A DNA stretch of 64,000 nucleotides from NCBI RefSeq assembly GCF_014698995.1, contig NZ_JACWZZ010000007.1:1-64000 (forward strand). Direction: 5' to 3'. Position numbers and translations under genes: made by a program. The stretch comes from Hymenobacter duratus. Lineage in GTDB: Bacteria > Bacteroidota > Bacteroidia > Cytophagales > Hymenobacteraceae. Below, in pieces: positions 28,021 through 37,729 of the stretch (position 1 is the stretch's first letter; the number at the start of each line of letters is the position of its first letter). The notes beneath the pieces are model-generated. The model was given only the letters and a program-made list of their open reading frames with translations, made no database searches and was not told the DNA's origin.

Positions 28021-28286
28021 GCGTGGCGGCTTAATACCCTTACAATCAGCTGTACTCCCTCAGTAAAGCGCCAGATAGGGTAATTGTTATTTTCTCACCC
28101 ATCTACTGCAACCAAGCGCTGGCAGTTGGCGGCTCGCTACTGCCTGCCGGGCCTCTTTTTTACCAGGACCACCAGCAGCTCCACCACGAACCCAATCAGG
28201 AGCCCGCCAACCGGCGCGGGGTCGTGAGGCGAGCTGTTGACGGCCGCTGCTAGTTTTTTGTTATTGCTGACGTAAATTCCTCGCCC

Positions 28287-28886
28287 ATGAATCGTACCTC
28301 CTTCCTGCAGTGGCTGCCCGTAGCCGTTTTTGCCTTCGTGTTATTCACTCCGCTACGCACCCCGGTACTGGGCGGCATTCAGCGCGGCCTGCTGGCTACG
28401 GGCCTGTGGAAGGCCGAACTCCCGGCCCTGGTCGGTGCACGCACCGCCCCGGCTTCTTCCTCAGCGAGCGGCAGCGTCTACCCGCACCACCTGCCGCTGG
28501 CCACGCTCGACGGGCAACGTACCACGTTGAGCGCGCTGCATGGCAAAGTAGTGTTCGTGAACCTGTGGGCCAGCTGGTGCCCGCCCTGCGTGGCCGAAAT
28601 GCCCGGCATCCACGCGCTGTACCAGAAACTGGATCCGCAGAAGGTGGCCTTCGTGATGATTTCCCTGGATCAGAACCCGGCCAGGGCCCAGGCCCTGCTC
28701 AAGCGCCAGGGGTACACTTTCCCGGTGTACTTCCCGGCCGGCCCGCTCGCGCCGCCGTTTGATTCCAACTCCATTCCGTCCACCATCATTCTGGGCCCGG
28801 ACGGGCAGGTTGCCGCCCGCCACGACGGCATGGCCGACTATGACACGCCCGAGTTCAAGGCGGCCCTCGAGAGCTTAGCTCAGTAA
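28287..28886 (+). CDS. TlpA/ResA-type membrane-anchored thioredoxin-like protein
   Basis: 199 residues. A single N-terminal membrane segment (WLPVAVFAFVLFTPLRTPV) anchors a periplasmic thioredoxin domain with ASWCPPC as the active site and SIPSTIILGPDGQVAA carrying the cis-Pro. It reduces disulfides outside the cytoplasm, as ResA/TlpA do. It stands alone; the 260 nt upstream hold no convincing gene. Confidence 0.88.
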   Translation: MNRTSFLQWLPVAVFAFVLFTPLRTPVLGGIQRGLLATGLWKAELPALVGARTAPASSSASGSVYPHHLPLATLDGQRTTLSALHGKVVFVNLWASWCPPCVAEMPGIHALYQKLDPQKVAFVMISLDQNPARAQALLKRQGYTFPVYFPAGPLAPPFDSNSIPSTIILGPDGQVAARHDGMADYDTPEFKAALESLAQ

Positions 28887-28948
28887 GCGACGAAACAAGC
28901 GCGGGGAAAGACACCTTCGTATGTGCTATAACCAGAGCGTATTGCATC

Positions 28949-28956
28949 TATCTTTG
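28949..28956 (+). promoter_or_regulatory. -7 promoter box TATCTTTG
   Basis: Exact match to the Bacteroidetes sigma-A TAnnTTTG box, 44 nt before the ATG at 29001. No clear -33 TTG. Confidence 0.45.
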
Positions 28957-29000
28957 TCAACGTGACGGGGCGTGTCCCGGTCGTTGCATGCTCTGCGTAT

Positions 29001-30545
29001 ATGAAGCACGTTTCCTCTTCTGGCCGCCTGCTGGTGGCAGGTCTGCTGCTGACAGCAGCTTCGTCGGCTCGGGCCCAAACCACGCCCGGCGGGGTGCGCA
29101 TCGGTACGGCCGGCCTGCCGCACGCGGCGGCGGCCCTCGATATCGATGCCACCGGCAAAGGCCTGCTGATTCCGCGCATGGACTCACTCACGCGTGTGGG
29201 CATCGGCACCCCGCCCGATGGGCTGATGGTCTTCCAGACGAACGGGCGCCAGGGCTTCTGGTACGCCATGGGCGGTACGTGGCTTTTTATTCCCGATAAA
29301 GCCCGCAGCGGCGACAACCTGGGCAACCACACGGCGACCCAGACCCTAGATCTGAATAACAAGCGCCTGCAGGGCAGTGCCACCGCCCCCCTCGGTGACT
29401 CGATTGCCCAAGTACAGATCCAATCGTCGGTACCCAGCCAGAGCGTGGCCCTGATCACGCGCAGCTACTACGGCCGCAACTACACCCGCACCATGTTCTC
29501 GGGCTACGGCAGGGGCCCCTACGGCCAGGATATCGACTACGCCGTGTGGGGCAATGCCTACCGCTCCGATGGCTGGGCCGGCATCTTCACGGCTGGGCGG
29601 CCCGGGCAGCCCCTGCGGTGGGTGGGTCTGGCCGGCCACCCTGGCTACGTCAATGCCAACGCGGCCATCCGCATCGTCGACGGCACCCAGGGCGCGGGCA
29701 AGGTCCTGACCTCCGACGCGGTGGGCAACGGCAAGTGGATGGCCATTACCGCCGCTGGGGGCAACTTCAACCTGGGCGCGTACCAACTGGTCGGCAACGG
29801 CGGAGCCAACGGCATCCGCATCAGCAGCAGCGGCGTGGTGGAGCAGGCCGGTCTGGCTTCGCCGACCTTGCTGCTGCATTCCAATACCAATGACCTCGTG
29901 ACCGGGGCCACGCTGCAATGGCGCGAAGACAATACCAGCTACGGCTGGAACCTGCGCCATAACACCGGCGGCACCGAAGCCGGCCAAGCCACCGACCGCC
30001 TGATTCTGGAGCGGCTAAACGGGGCGGGGGCCGTGAGCGTGATGAGCTGGAACCAGGCCAACGGCAACGTAGGCATCAACACGCTCAATGCGGGCTACAC
30101 CCTGGACGTGGCCGGCACCATCCGCGGCAATAACGTGTCGGTTTCCGATGCGCGCTTCAAGCAGAACGTTCGCCCGCTTACGGGGGCGCTGGAAGCCATA
30201 CTGGCGCTGCGCGGCGTGCGCTACCAGTGGAACGCGCTGGGCGTGCAGCACGGCGGGAGCAGCGGGGCCGATCAGATCGGGGTGCTGGCCCAGGAAATCG
30301 AGCGCTACTACCCCGAGCTGGTGAGCACCGACGCGCAGGGCTACAAGGCCGTGAACTACGCCCAGCTGACACCCGTGCTGCTCGAAGCCATCAAGGAGCT
30401 GCACGCCCAGCTCGGCAGCCAGACCCGGCGCGCCGACCAGGCCCAGGCCGCCCAGCAGACTGACCACGCCGTCCTGCTCAGCCTGCAGAAGCAAGTCGCC
30501 CGACTGCAGGAAGCCGTGACTCCCACGGCCAAGGCGCAGCGCTGA
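29001..30545 (+). CDS. Secreted protein with C-terminal tail-fibre (endosialidase-type) chaperone domain
   Basis: 514 residues from the ATG at 29001, with a signal peptide ending SSARAQ. The N-terminal IGTAGLPHAAAALDI ... LLIPRMDSLTR pattern is common in Bacteroidetes surface proteins. The C-terminus has the Peptidase_S74/intramolecular chaperone signature SDARFKQNVRPLTGALEAI, GVLAQEIERYYPELV, YAQLTPVLLEAIKEL, followed by a coiled coil. That domain trimerises phage tail spikes and is then cleaved off; here it sits in an exported cellular protein. No phage genes are near. Confidence 0.8.
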   Translation: MKHVSSSGRLLVAGLLLTAASSARAQTTPGGVRIGTAGLPHAAAALDIDATGKGLLIPRMDSLTRVGIGTPPDGLMVFQTNGRQGFWYAMGGTWLFIPDKARSGDNLGNHTATQTLDLNNKRLQGSATAPLGDSIAQVQIQSSVPSQSVALITRSYYGRNYTRTMFSGYGRGPYGQDIDYAVWGNAYRSDGWAGIFTAGRPGQPLRWVGLAGHPGYVNANAAIRIVDGTQGAGKVLTSDAVGNGKWMAITAAGGNFNLGAYQLVGNGGANGIRISSSGVVEQAGLASPTLLLHSNTNDLVTGATLQWREDNTSYGWNLRHNTGGTEAGQATDRLILERLNGAGAVSVMSWNQANGNVGINTLNAGYTLDVAGTIRGNNVSVSDARFKQNVRPLTGALEAILALRGVRYQWNALGVQHGGSSGADQIGVLAQEIERYYPELVSTDAQGYKAVNYAQLTPVLLEAIKELHAQLGSQTRRADQAQAAQQTDHAVLLSLQKQVARLQEAVTPTAKAQR

Positions 30546-30620
30546 GCCCATCGGCCGGGACTCTTCACCAGCCCCATCCTATCGGGGCCGCAGCACCCGG
30601 ATAGCTACTTTGCCTGGGTA

Positions 30621-31229
30621 ATGCGCCTGATCTCCTTCAATCCTGCCATGCTGGCCGCCGTGCACGCCGGCCGCAAAACGGTTACGCGGCGGCGGCTCTG
30701 GCCGGAGCTGCCGCCGCAGCAGGACCCTGGCCGCTACCGCTACCACGGTCTGGCAGAAGCGGGCGCAGTGTTCGAAGACCTGCTTACCAGCACCATGCTG
30801 GCACCAGTGCCGTGTCCGTTCGGTCAGCCGGGCGACGTGCTGCAGGTGCAGGAAGACCCCACGCTGCAGCTGCGCATCGCAAGCATCCGGGCTGAACAGG
30901 TACGCAGCCTGAGCGAGGCCGACGCGCTGGCTGAGGGAGTCAACTCGGCCGAGCACGAGGGCAGCATGCGCTGGGGTGGGGTAGAGCCCGACCCGGATGC
31001 CGCGGGCAGCTTTCGGTGGTATAGTAGTCCTGTTGCCGCTTTCCAGGGCTTGCTCACATCGATCTATCCGGCGGCCTGGGACCGGAATGAGTGGATGTGG
31101 GTTGTAGCGTTTAACCGGGTCGTCCACGAGGCGCATCTCCTGCCGCCAGGCGATGCGCGCTTACTTGAGAATACTCAGCACGGTCATCGGGTCGGTGGGG
31201 GAGGGGAGCGCCCGGGCAGCGGGCAGTAG
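30621..31229 (+). CDS. ASCH-domain protein
   Basis: 202 residues. The ASCH fold (RNA- or nucleotide-binding, PUA-like) shows MRLISFNPAMLAAVHAGRKT followed by VTRR, PFGQPGDVLQVQE and the closing WDRNEWMWVVAFNRV. The last about 40 residues (HLLPPGDARLLEN...) do not look like part of the domain and may be read-through after loss of the native end. Related proteins are annotated as phage-derived or as modified-nucleoside amidohydrolases; no function can be fixed here. Confidence 0.75.
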   Translation: MRLISFNPAMLAAVHAGRKTVTRRRLWPELPPQQDPGRYRYHGLAEAGAVFEDLLTSTMLAPVPCPFGQPGDVLQVQEDPTLQLRIASIRAEQVRSLSEADALAEGVNSAEHEGSMRWGGVEPDPDAAGSFRWYSSPVAAFQGLLTSIYPAAWDRNEWMWVVAFNRVVHEAHLLPPGDARLLENTQHGHRVGGGGERPGSGQ

Positions 31230-31433
31230 TTGCCGGCCGGTACTTCCCATAGGGCAGTTGAAGGTCCGGGCACTGCGCGCGGGCCTGATATACCGGCACG
31301 GTGGCTTCCCCAAGCTGGAAGTAGTGGCCCGGGAGCTGGACGGGTAGGCGACCAGCAGGTTGCACTGTAAAGCCCATGGGCCTAATTACCCGGTACCGGT
31401 GACTATTCAGGGGGCAAATCACTAGGCCGTGGT

Positions 31434-31513
31434 GGTGCCATTTTTCACGTAGATGATTTACCTAGTGGGTCGCGTTCGGCTTGGCGGCCGGTTGGGTGCC
31501 ATTTTTCACGCAG
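31434..31513 (-). repeat. Two inverted iterons upstream of the main array
   Basis: GGTGCCATTTTTCACG occurs at 31434 and 31495, the reverse complement of the main iteron, 61 nt apart. They face the direct array across about 245 nt of AT-rich DNA. Inverted copies of initiator sites often serve in autoregulation or replication control. Confidence 0.7.
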
Positions 31514-31758
31514 GTGCCGGGAGAGATAATATCCTTAGCGCCACGGGGTTCGTTTCGCCCGACTGAAAATGCGAAACTGGCCCAGGTACCCTTTAAAAGC
31601 CTTTTTTGTGGACTCTCCCCCTTGAAAAGCCGGCATTTACTTTCTTTTCATTTTCTTCTCAAAAAAGCTGAACCTCTTCTGTCTTCTTAAGCTATTCTTT
31701 ACTATTCTATATTCAGGGCCTCGTAACTATTTGTCAGTCAATAAATAAGACGCGTTAT

Positions 31759-32034
31759 CTGCGTGAAAAATGGCACTCTGCTGCGTGAAAAATGGCACCC
31801 TATTGCGTGAGAAGTGGCACCATCTACGTGAAAAACGGCACCCTATTGCGTGAAAGGTGGCACCACTACGTGAAAAATGGCACCATCCCAGTCAGTGCCC
31901 TCCTTCCTGCGTGAAAAACGGCACTGCGGGGGGCATAGGCTATCTACGTGAAAAATGGCACCGATCCTGGTCCCGGACCGGAAAGAGTATCTGCGTGAAA
32001 AATGGCACTGCCGAGCTTGCTGCGTGAAGGGCGC
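31759..32034 (+). repeat. Iteron array of the replication origin
   Basis: About nine direct copies of the 17-mer GCGTGAAAAATGGCACY, plus a tenth degenerate copy. CGTG cores start at 31762, 31784, 31806, 31827, 31849, 31869, 31910, 31947, 31994 and 32023. The first six are spaced 20-22 bp, two helical turns, and the last four irregularly. Variants read TACGTG, AACGG or GAAGTGG. AT-rich DNA at 31600-31750 is the likely unwinding region. The array ends 58 nt before the rep start, a classic iteron origin. Confidence 0.93.
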
Positions 32035-32092
32035 TAGCTTTTCACGTATATCGGGTTATCTTCGTGCTATCCCCTGGCCTTACCACCCCGTT

Positions 32093-33133
32093 ATGGTGCC
32101 CGTAATTGCTCCCCCGCTTTATCCCCGGGCCTATCAGGCCAATGCACTGGTACGCGCTCCGTTGAAGCTGACGCACGTGGAGGCGCGCATCTTTGCGTTG
32201 GCCCTGGGCTGTATCCACCAGGACCAGACCGAGCTGCCCGGCATTTCGATACCGCTCAACCGGGTGATGACCCAGAAGAAAGGGGGCAGCGTGTACGAGA
32301 CCATCCGGGATGCCTGCAAGAGCCTGATGTCGAAAGTAGTCAGCATTGAGTCGCAAACCGGCAACAAAAAGCGCTTTACGGCTTACTCCATCATCAGCTA
32401 TATCGATCTGAACGAGGGGACGGGGTATCTGACTGGTAACTTTGCGCCCGAAATCAAGCCCTTCCTGCTGCAGCTGGCCGAGCAGTACACGCACGTGGAG
32501 CTCGAAACACTGCTCACGCTCAAGTCCGCCCATGCCCACCGCCTGTACTGGCTGCTGAAATCCTGGGATGACGTCGGCATCTGGGAAGTAGAGTTTGATA
32601 CGCTGCGCAAGCAGGTATTGGGCGATGACAATGATGTCACCTACACGCTGTTCTACGATTTCAAGCGCTACGTGCTCGAGCCGGCGCTGCGTGAACTGTA
32701 TTCGCTGGGCTGGGTAGTGACCTATGAGCCGGTCAAGGAGGGCAAGAAGGTGAAGCGGGTGCGCTTTGCCATTCCCAAGCCGCTGGCTCAGCTGAACCCG
32801 GAGGACGGCGCGACAACGGCCAGTGTGGGTAAAACAACCAGCCGGTCGCGCCCGCTCGAAAAGCAGATGAGTCTGTCGCTGCAGGCGGAGCTGCCCACGC
32901 TGCAGCAGCGGATCGTGACGCGGCTGCAGAAGCTGAAAATGACTGCCGCCCAGATTCAGCACGTACTCGACTACATGGGCGATGATGAGGTGAAGATTGC
33001 TCGGCTGATGAAGGTCAGCCACCCGCTGCTGCGCGATTTTGAAGCCGGCAACAAGGTGTTTGATAACCTGGGCGGGGCGGCTACCAACCTGCTGAAAACC
33101 GAGTTTCCCGGACTGTATCCTGCACTTAAGTAA
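32093..33133 (+). CDS. RepB-family (Rep_3) plasmid replication initiator
   Basis: 346 residues. The ATG at 32093 is preferred over an in-frame ATG at 31955, which lies inside an iteron. The N-terminal winged helix begins YQANALVRAPLKLTHVEARI; the second contains TLLTLKSAHAHRLYWLLKSW and ALRELYSLGWVVTYEPV. These match RepE/RepA-type initiators that bind iterons as monomers and repress rep as dimers. A C-terminal extension (about 250-346) has helical LQQRIVTRLQKLKMTAAQI. Its presence shows the replicon is, or contains, a plasmid. Confidence 0.93.
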   Translation: MVPVIAPPLYPRAYQANALVRAPLKLTHVEARIFALALGCIHQDQTELPGISIPLNRVMTQKKGGSVYETIRDACKSLMSKVVSIESQTGNKKRFTAYSIISYIDLNEGTGYLTGNFAPEIKPFLLQLAEQYTHVELETLLTLKSAHAHRLYWLLKSWDDVGIWEVEFDTLRKQVLGDDNDVTYTLFYDFKRYVLEPALRELYSLGWVVTYEPVKEGKKVKRVRFAIPKPLAQLNPEDGATTASVGKTTSRSRPLEKQMSLSLQAELPTLQQRIVTRLQKLKMTAAQIQHVLDYMGDDEVKIARLMKVSHPLLRDFEAGNKVFDNLGGAATNLLKTEFPGLYPALK

Positions 33134-33938
33134 CTTAAGTAAGCCAGGGCAGGGAGGAGCCGGCGAGTCCTTGCTTTGTTCCTAGCCCCCAGTTGTGTTA
33201 TAGCAGGATCAGCCACAGGCAGCAGCGAGCCAGCTCAGGTCGTGAACGGCGTCTGGGGTAGGTTGATGAGAACCATCTTCTGCACTTTAAGGCCCACTGA
33301 AAATTCGCAAAAGTACGCCCTACGCTGCCGTAATAAACGCTGCGCCACTATTTACTGCCCGGGCCGAGGCCTTGTCCCAACGATAGTTTAGTATAAAAAA
33401 GAAGTAGGAGAGTCGGGTTTCTAAATCAGTATAACTTAGCACAAAAATGATAAAAATGTATTGGAATTTATACTATTTTAGACTCCAGCTTTTGGGGTTA
33501 AAGATCTTGCCTTATCCCTCCCAGTTCTTGTACCACGTTGGTTTCAGCTACGTCGGCCAATAGTGGTTGGCCGCGGCAATGGTGGGCTTGAAAACCGGGG
33601 GAGAGCGGAATTCATAGCCTCTACAGTGCGCGGCTTACCTTGCCGGCCAGCTTGGCAGCAATGCAACACTGCGTCCACCAAGGAAAGCAGAACGAATTTT
33701 TTCGTTGGTATTTGCTGTGCATCCAGCTCCGTCGCTTTCGATAGCCGGCCGGGCTACCCCTGGCTGATTATGAATTCTTTCTACCGTAAAATCCGGATAC
33801 TCGCGCTGCCAAGCCCGGCCGGCTAATGATGGCAAGAGCCCGTCTTCCTTTCCACCCAGGGCACGTTCATCTGCGTTTATGCGCTACACTGGCTGGTCGT
33901 GACCGGCAGCATTTTCATTTCACCGCTACTCTCCCTCG
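33134..33938. other. Gene-free stretch downstream of rep
   Basis: No convincing gene. The part at 33380-33520 is AT-rich. A 66-residue minus-strand frame at 33635-33835 (AWQREYPDFTVERIHN...) looks protein-like but has no recognisable relatives and no proper context. A short minus-strand segment near 33260 (KMVLINLPQTPFTT) could be a gene end. Confidence 0.4.
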
Positions 33939-35219
33939 ATGGAATTACTCGTTATCCTGCTGCTGGTCATTCTCAACGGCGTGTTTTCCATGTCGGAAAT
34001 TGCCCTGATTTCGTCGCGAAAATCCAAGCTCGAAGCCGAGGCCAAGCAAGGCAGCCGCACGGCCCAGGCCGCGCTGGAGCTGGCCCGGGAGCCCACCCGG
34101 TTTCTGTCCACCGTCCAGATTGGCATTACCCTTATCAGCATCCTGACGGGTGTGTTCAGCGGGGCCGGCCTGACCACCCAACTGCAGGGAATCATTGCTC
34201 GCGTGTCCGTCTTGGCCCCGTTTGCGGATAGCATCGCCGTGGTGCTGATGGTCATCTTCATTACTTACCTCTCCGTGGTTATCGGCGAGCTGCTGCCCAA
34301 GCGCATCGGTCTGACCAATCCTGAAGGAATCATCAAGTTTATGGCCGCGCCCATGGCCCTGCTCTCGCGCTTCACCTCGCCCTTTATCTGGCTGCTGACC
34401 GTATCGAGCGACTTTCTCATCAAGCTCATGGGCATCAAAACCCAGGAAAGCCCGGTGACGGAAGAGGAAATCAAGGCCATGATCAAGGAAAGCGCGTCGG
34501 AGGGCACCATTCAGGAAATCGAGCACGACATCGTCAAGAACGTCTTTAGCCTCGGTGACCGGCGCGTGGGCTCGCTGATGACCAGCCGGCAGGATATCGT
34601 GTGGCTGGACCTGAACGACGACCTGACCATCACGAAGCAAAAGGTGCTCACGCGCAAGCAGTCGGCCTACCCGCTCTGCCAGGGCAGCCTGGATGAGGTG
34701 CGCGGTATGGTGTACCTCAAAGATTTGGTGAACGAAACGTTGGATGCGCAGCTGCTTCGGCTGGCAGAGCTGCAGAAGGAACCGCTGTTCATGCCGGCTT
34801 CCAGCAAGGCATATCACGCGCTGGAGCTGTTCCGGCAGCGGCGCACGCACCAGGGCATCGTGGTGGACGAGTTTGGCGGGGTGGTGGGTCTGGTCACCAT
34901 CGACGACATTCTGGACGCGCTGGTGGGGGACGTCTCGCCCGATTCCGAGGAAAACCCGGCCATCATCGAGCGCAACGACGGCACCTTTCTCATTGACGCG
35001 CAAATGCCCTTTGCCGAGTTTGCCGAGCGGTTCCACATCACGGTAGCCCAGCGGCGGGGCCTTAGTGGCTTTCATAGCCTGGGTGGCTTTGCCCTGCACA
35101 TTCTGAGCGTGCTGCCCCGCGCCGGGGAGCATTTCACCTGGGAAGGCCACTATTTTGAAATCGTAGATGTGGACCGCAGCCACATCGACAAAATCCTGTT
35201 TCGGCCCAAGGATAGCTGA
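33939..35219 (+). CDS. CNNM/HlyC-CorC family membrane protein
   Basis: 426 residues. DUF21/CNNM membrane domain (about 1-195; opening VILLLVILNGVFSMSEIALI), two CBS domains (about 200-335; VGSLMTSRQDIVWLD, GVVGLVTIDDILDAL) and a C-terminal CorC_HlyC domain (DGTFLIDAQMPFAEFAERF). Family members are linked to Mg2+ or cation homeostasis; the old label hemolysin is not supported functionally. Full length and complete. Confidence 0.92.
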   Translation: MELLVILLLVILNGVFSMSEIALISSRKSKLEAEAKQGSRTAQAALELAREPTRFLSTVQIGITLISILTGVFSGAGLTTQLQGIIARVSVLAPFADSIAVVLMVIFITYLSVVIGELLPKRIGLTNPEGIIKFMAAPMALLSRFTSPFIWLLTVSSDFLIKLMGIKTQESPVTEEEIKAMIKESASEGTIQEIEHDIVKNVFSLGDRRVGSLMTSRQDIVWLDLNDDLTITKQKVLTRKQSAYPLCQGSLDEVRGMVYLKDLVNETLDAQLLRLAELQKEPLFMPASSKAYHALELFRQRRTHQGIVVDEFGGVVGLVTIDDILDALVGDVSPDSEENPAIIERNDGTFLIDAQMPFAEFAERFHITVAQRRGLSGFHSLGGFALHILSVLPRAGEHFTWEGHYFEIVDVDRSHIDKILFRPKDS

Positions 35220-35525
35220 TTGCTTGTATTCTCTGCCCCGAATGCCAAGGCACATTGCCTGGAAAGGCGGGGGGGGGCCGATTCTTCTCACCACTGCTTA
35301 CGCCGGTTGATATGGCCGTTAAGCTCGTTCCGCACGGCAAGGCCGTTAAGGTGAAATCATAAACTGTACTGAGAAGCCAGCTGCTATGAAGCCAACTAAT
35401 AATACTATATATATAATTAATATAAAATTTAGTAGCATTGCATAAAGCCTGCCGGTGCGGCTGCACACGAACAAGCTGTAGGTATGCCGGGACGGCACCC
35501 CCGCCGCTCCGCCTTTTCACCGGTC
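35220..35525. other. AT-rich intergenic stretch
   Basis: Contains a very AT-rich block at about 35397-35440 (TATATATATAATTAATATAA) just upstream of the TPR kinase gene. No gene seen; possibly a promoter region or a bend. Confidence 0.4.
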
Positions 35526-37727
35526 ATGAAGCGCCTGCTGCTTGTCCTGCTGTTTGTGTTGTTGGCTCCCTTCGAGGTCCGGGCTGACCCACTTAGGCCG
35601 CTGCGCCGCGCCTTAGCCCTAGCTCATACGGATACCGCGAAGGCGCGCTATTATTGGTTAGCCAGTGAGGTGGTGGAAAGCAACGACAGTATTCGCTATT
35701 TCGCTCAGCAAGCTATGCTCCTGCTGGAGCGGGCATTGCCCACCGTCCAGGGCGCTGAGCGCCGTCGCTTGTTGCGGCTGCTGGGCGGGGCCGTGAACAA
35801 TCTGGGTGTCGGCTACTCCGACGGCGGGAAAGAAGCCCAAGCCGAAACTTTGTTTCTACGTGCCGCCCGTTTGCGCCAACAAGGCGGTGACGTGCGGGGG
35901 CAAGTGGAATCCCTGGCAAACCTGGCCAGCATTCTCCATTCCACTAAGCATGACTACGCCGAGGCTTTGCGCTACTACCAGCAAGGTGTGCGGGCCGGCG
36001 AACATGTGCCGGCAGCCCGCTCGGTGGTAACTCGATGCTTGAGCGGCCTAGGAAACTTGTACGGCCTGCTGGGCGACCAAGGGGCTGAGCTGCGCTATAA
36101 TCTACGTGCCCTGGCCCTGCTTGAGCAAGAAGGGGAGCCCCTAGCCTTGCTCGATGCGCTGACGAACCTATCGCACGTGTACCTGGACGGATTCAACGAC
36201 ACCATCCGAGCGGAGGGCTACGCGCGCCGGGCTCAGCAACTGGCTTTGGAAACTCCGGGCACGGGCGCGCGGCTAAGCAACGCCCTGCTGCTGCGTGGGC
36301 GCATCCGGCTGCGGCAGCATCGCCTAAGAGCGGCGCGCGCCCTGCTGCTGGAGGCCCGCCAGTTCGCCGGGCGCCTCCAGACGACGTACTTTGTGGCCCA
36401 GGCCGAGCTGTACCTGGCTCTTACCGAAGAAGAAGCCCACCACCTGCCGCTGGCTCTGCGGCATGCCCGCCAGGCCGTCGTCACAGCGGGGCGAGGCTCC
36501 TCTATCACCCAGCGCGATGCCGAGTTAATCCAAAGCCGCCTCTACGAAAAGCTAGCCCAGCCCCAAGCCGCCCTTGACCACTATCGCCGTTACATTGTTC
36601 TGCGCGACAGTGTCCAAAACGAGCAGAACCAAAAAGCGGCTTACCGGCAGCGGCTGAGCTACGAATTTGCGGGCAGGGAGGCCCGCCTAAAAGCCGCCCA
36701 GGAGCGCCGCCAGGCCGTGGCGGCAGCCGAAGTCCGGCGCCAGCGCCAGCTGCGCACGGCCACGTCATTAGGGGCGGGCGGACTACTGCTGCTGGCCACG
36801 GGCCTCTACCACGCCCTGCGCCGGGCCGAGCGCCTGAAGCAGCTGGTGACTAACCAGAAACAGAACCTGCAAGCCCAGCGTGACCGCCTCGACACTTCCC
36901 TGACCGAGTTGCGCGCCACCCAAGCCCGACTCATCCAGCAGGAGAAGATGGCTAGCTTAGGAGAGCTCACGGCCGGTGTGGCTCATGAAATTCAGAACCC
37001 TCTGAACTTCGTCAATAATTTCGCCGACGTGAGCACGGAACTGCTGAATGAACTCGAGGAGGCCCAAACCGCTGGCGACGCAGAAGAAGTGACGGCCCTG
37101 GTGGCCGATGTGCGGCAGAACCTGACGAAAATCACCGAGCACGGCCAGCGGGCCGCCGGCATTATCAAAGGCATGCTGGAACACTCGCGCCCGAGCACGG
37201 GCGAGTGGGTCCCGACGGACGTCAACGCGCTCTGCGGCGAGTACCTGCGCTTAGCCTACCAGACCCTGCGCGCCACTGACGAAACCTTCAAGGCCGAGTT
37301 GAAAACTGACCTGGAACCCGGGTTAGGGCGAGTACTGGCCGTGCCCGGTGACCTGGGCCGCGTGCTGCTTAACCTCTTGGGCAATGCTTTCTATGCCGTG
37401 CGTCAACGCCAACTGACAGGCGAACTTGGTTATCAGCCCACTGTCGGCGTGGCGACGAAACCAGTGGGCCAGCAGGTTGAAATTCGAGTCACCGATAACG
37501 GGATGGGCATTTCGGAAGACCTGCAGCAGAAAATCTTTCAGCCCTTTTTTACTACCAAGCCTCCGGGGGAGGGCACGGGCCTGGGCCTCTCGCTGAGCTA
37601 CAATATCGTCACTCAAGGCCACGGCGGCCGCCTACATGTTGAGAGCCGGCCAGGACAGGGCAGCACGTTTCTGATACAGCTGCCCCTGCGAAAACCTGTA
37701 ATCAGCAGCCCCGACGATGCGGAGTAA
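35526..37727 (+). CDS. TPR-containing sensor histidine kinase
   Basis: 733 residues from the ATG at 35526, with a signal peptide (LLVLLFVLLAPFEVRA). Residues about 20-400 are tetratricopeptide-like helices (periplasmic sensor), then a transmembrane helix (GAGGLLLLATGLYHALRR), a coiled coil and a HisKA-like dimerisation domain with GELTAGVAHEIQNPLNFVNN, the phospho-acceptor His in VAHEI. HATPase boxes follow: NLLGNAFYAV, DNGMGI, GTGLGLS. Common in Bacteroidetes. No response regulator is adjacent; the downstream neighbour is a resolvase remnant. Confidence 0.92.
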   Translation: MKRLLLVLLFVLLAPFEVRADPLRPLRRALALAHTDTAKARYYWLASEVVESNDSIRYFAQQAMLLLERALPTVQGAERRRLLRLLGGAVNNLGVGYSDGGKEAQAETLFLRAARLRQQGGDVRGQVESLANLASILHSTKHDYAEALRYYQQGVRAGEHVPAARSVVTRCLSGLGNLYGLLGDQGAELRYNLRALALLEQEGEPLALLDALTNLSHVYLDGFNDTIRAEGYARRAQQLALETPGTGARLSNALLLRGRIRLRQHRLRAARALLLEARQFAGRLQTTYFVAQAELYLALTEEEAHHLPLALRHARQAVVTAGRGSSITQRDAELIQSRLYEKLAQPQAALDHYRRYIVLRDSVQNEQNQKAAYRQRLSYEFAGREARLKAAQERRQAVAAAEVRRQRQLRTATSLGAGGLLLLATGLYHALRRAERLKQLVTNQKQNLQAQRDRLDTSLTELRATQARLIQQEKMASLGELTAGVAHEIQNPLNFVNNFADVSTELLNELEEAQTAGDAEEVTALVADVRQNLTKITEHGQRAAGIIKGMLEHSRPSTGEWVPTDVNALCGEYLRLAYQTLRATDETFKAELKTDLEPGLGRVLAVPGDLGRVLLNLLGNAFYAVRQRQLTGELGYQPTVGVATKPVGQQVEIRVTDNGMGISEDLQQKIFQPFFTTKPPGEGTGLGLSLSYNIVTQGHGGRLHVESRPGQGSTFLIQLPLRKPVISSPDDAE

Positions 37728-37729
37728 TT

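Noticed and set aside
28140..28262. Minus-strand short frame with a membrane-like stretch (PVGGLLIGFVVELLVVLVKK)
   Set aside because: No ATG, GTG or TTG start in a sensible position; could be the tail of a lost gene or a chance frame.
31759..32034. CRISPR array
   Set aside because: The repeats are 17-20 bp with no uniform unique spacers and sit before a rep gene; they are iterons.
31955..32092. Longer N-terminus for the Rep protein
   Set aside because: The start codon lies inside an iteron and the added residues are translated iteron DNA; the ATG at 32093 matches Rep_3 initiators.
33635..33835. 66-residue minus-strand frame
   Set aside because: Looks somewhat protein-like but has no relatives I recognise, no start context and no neighbours.
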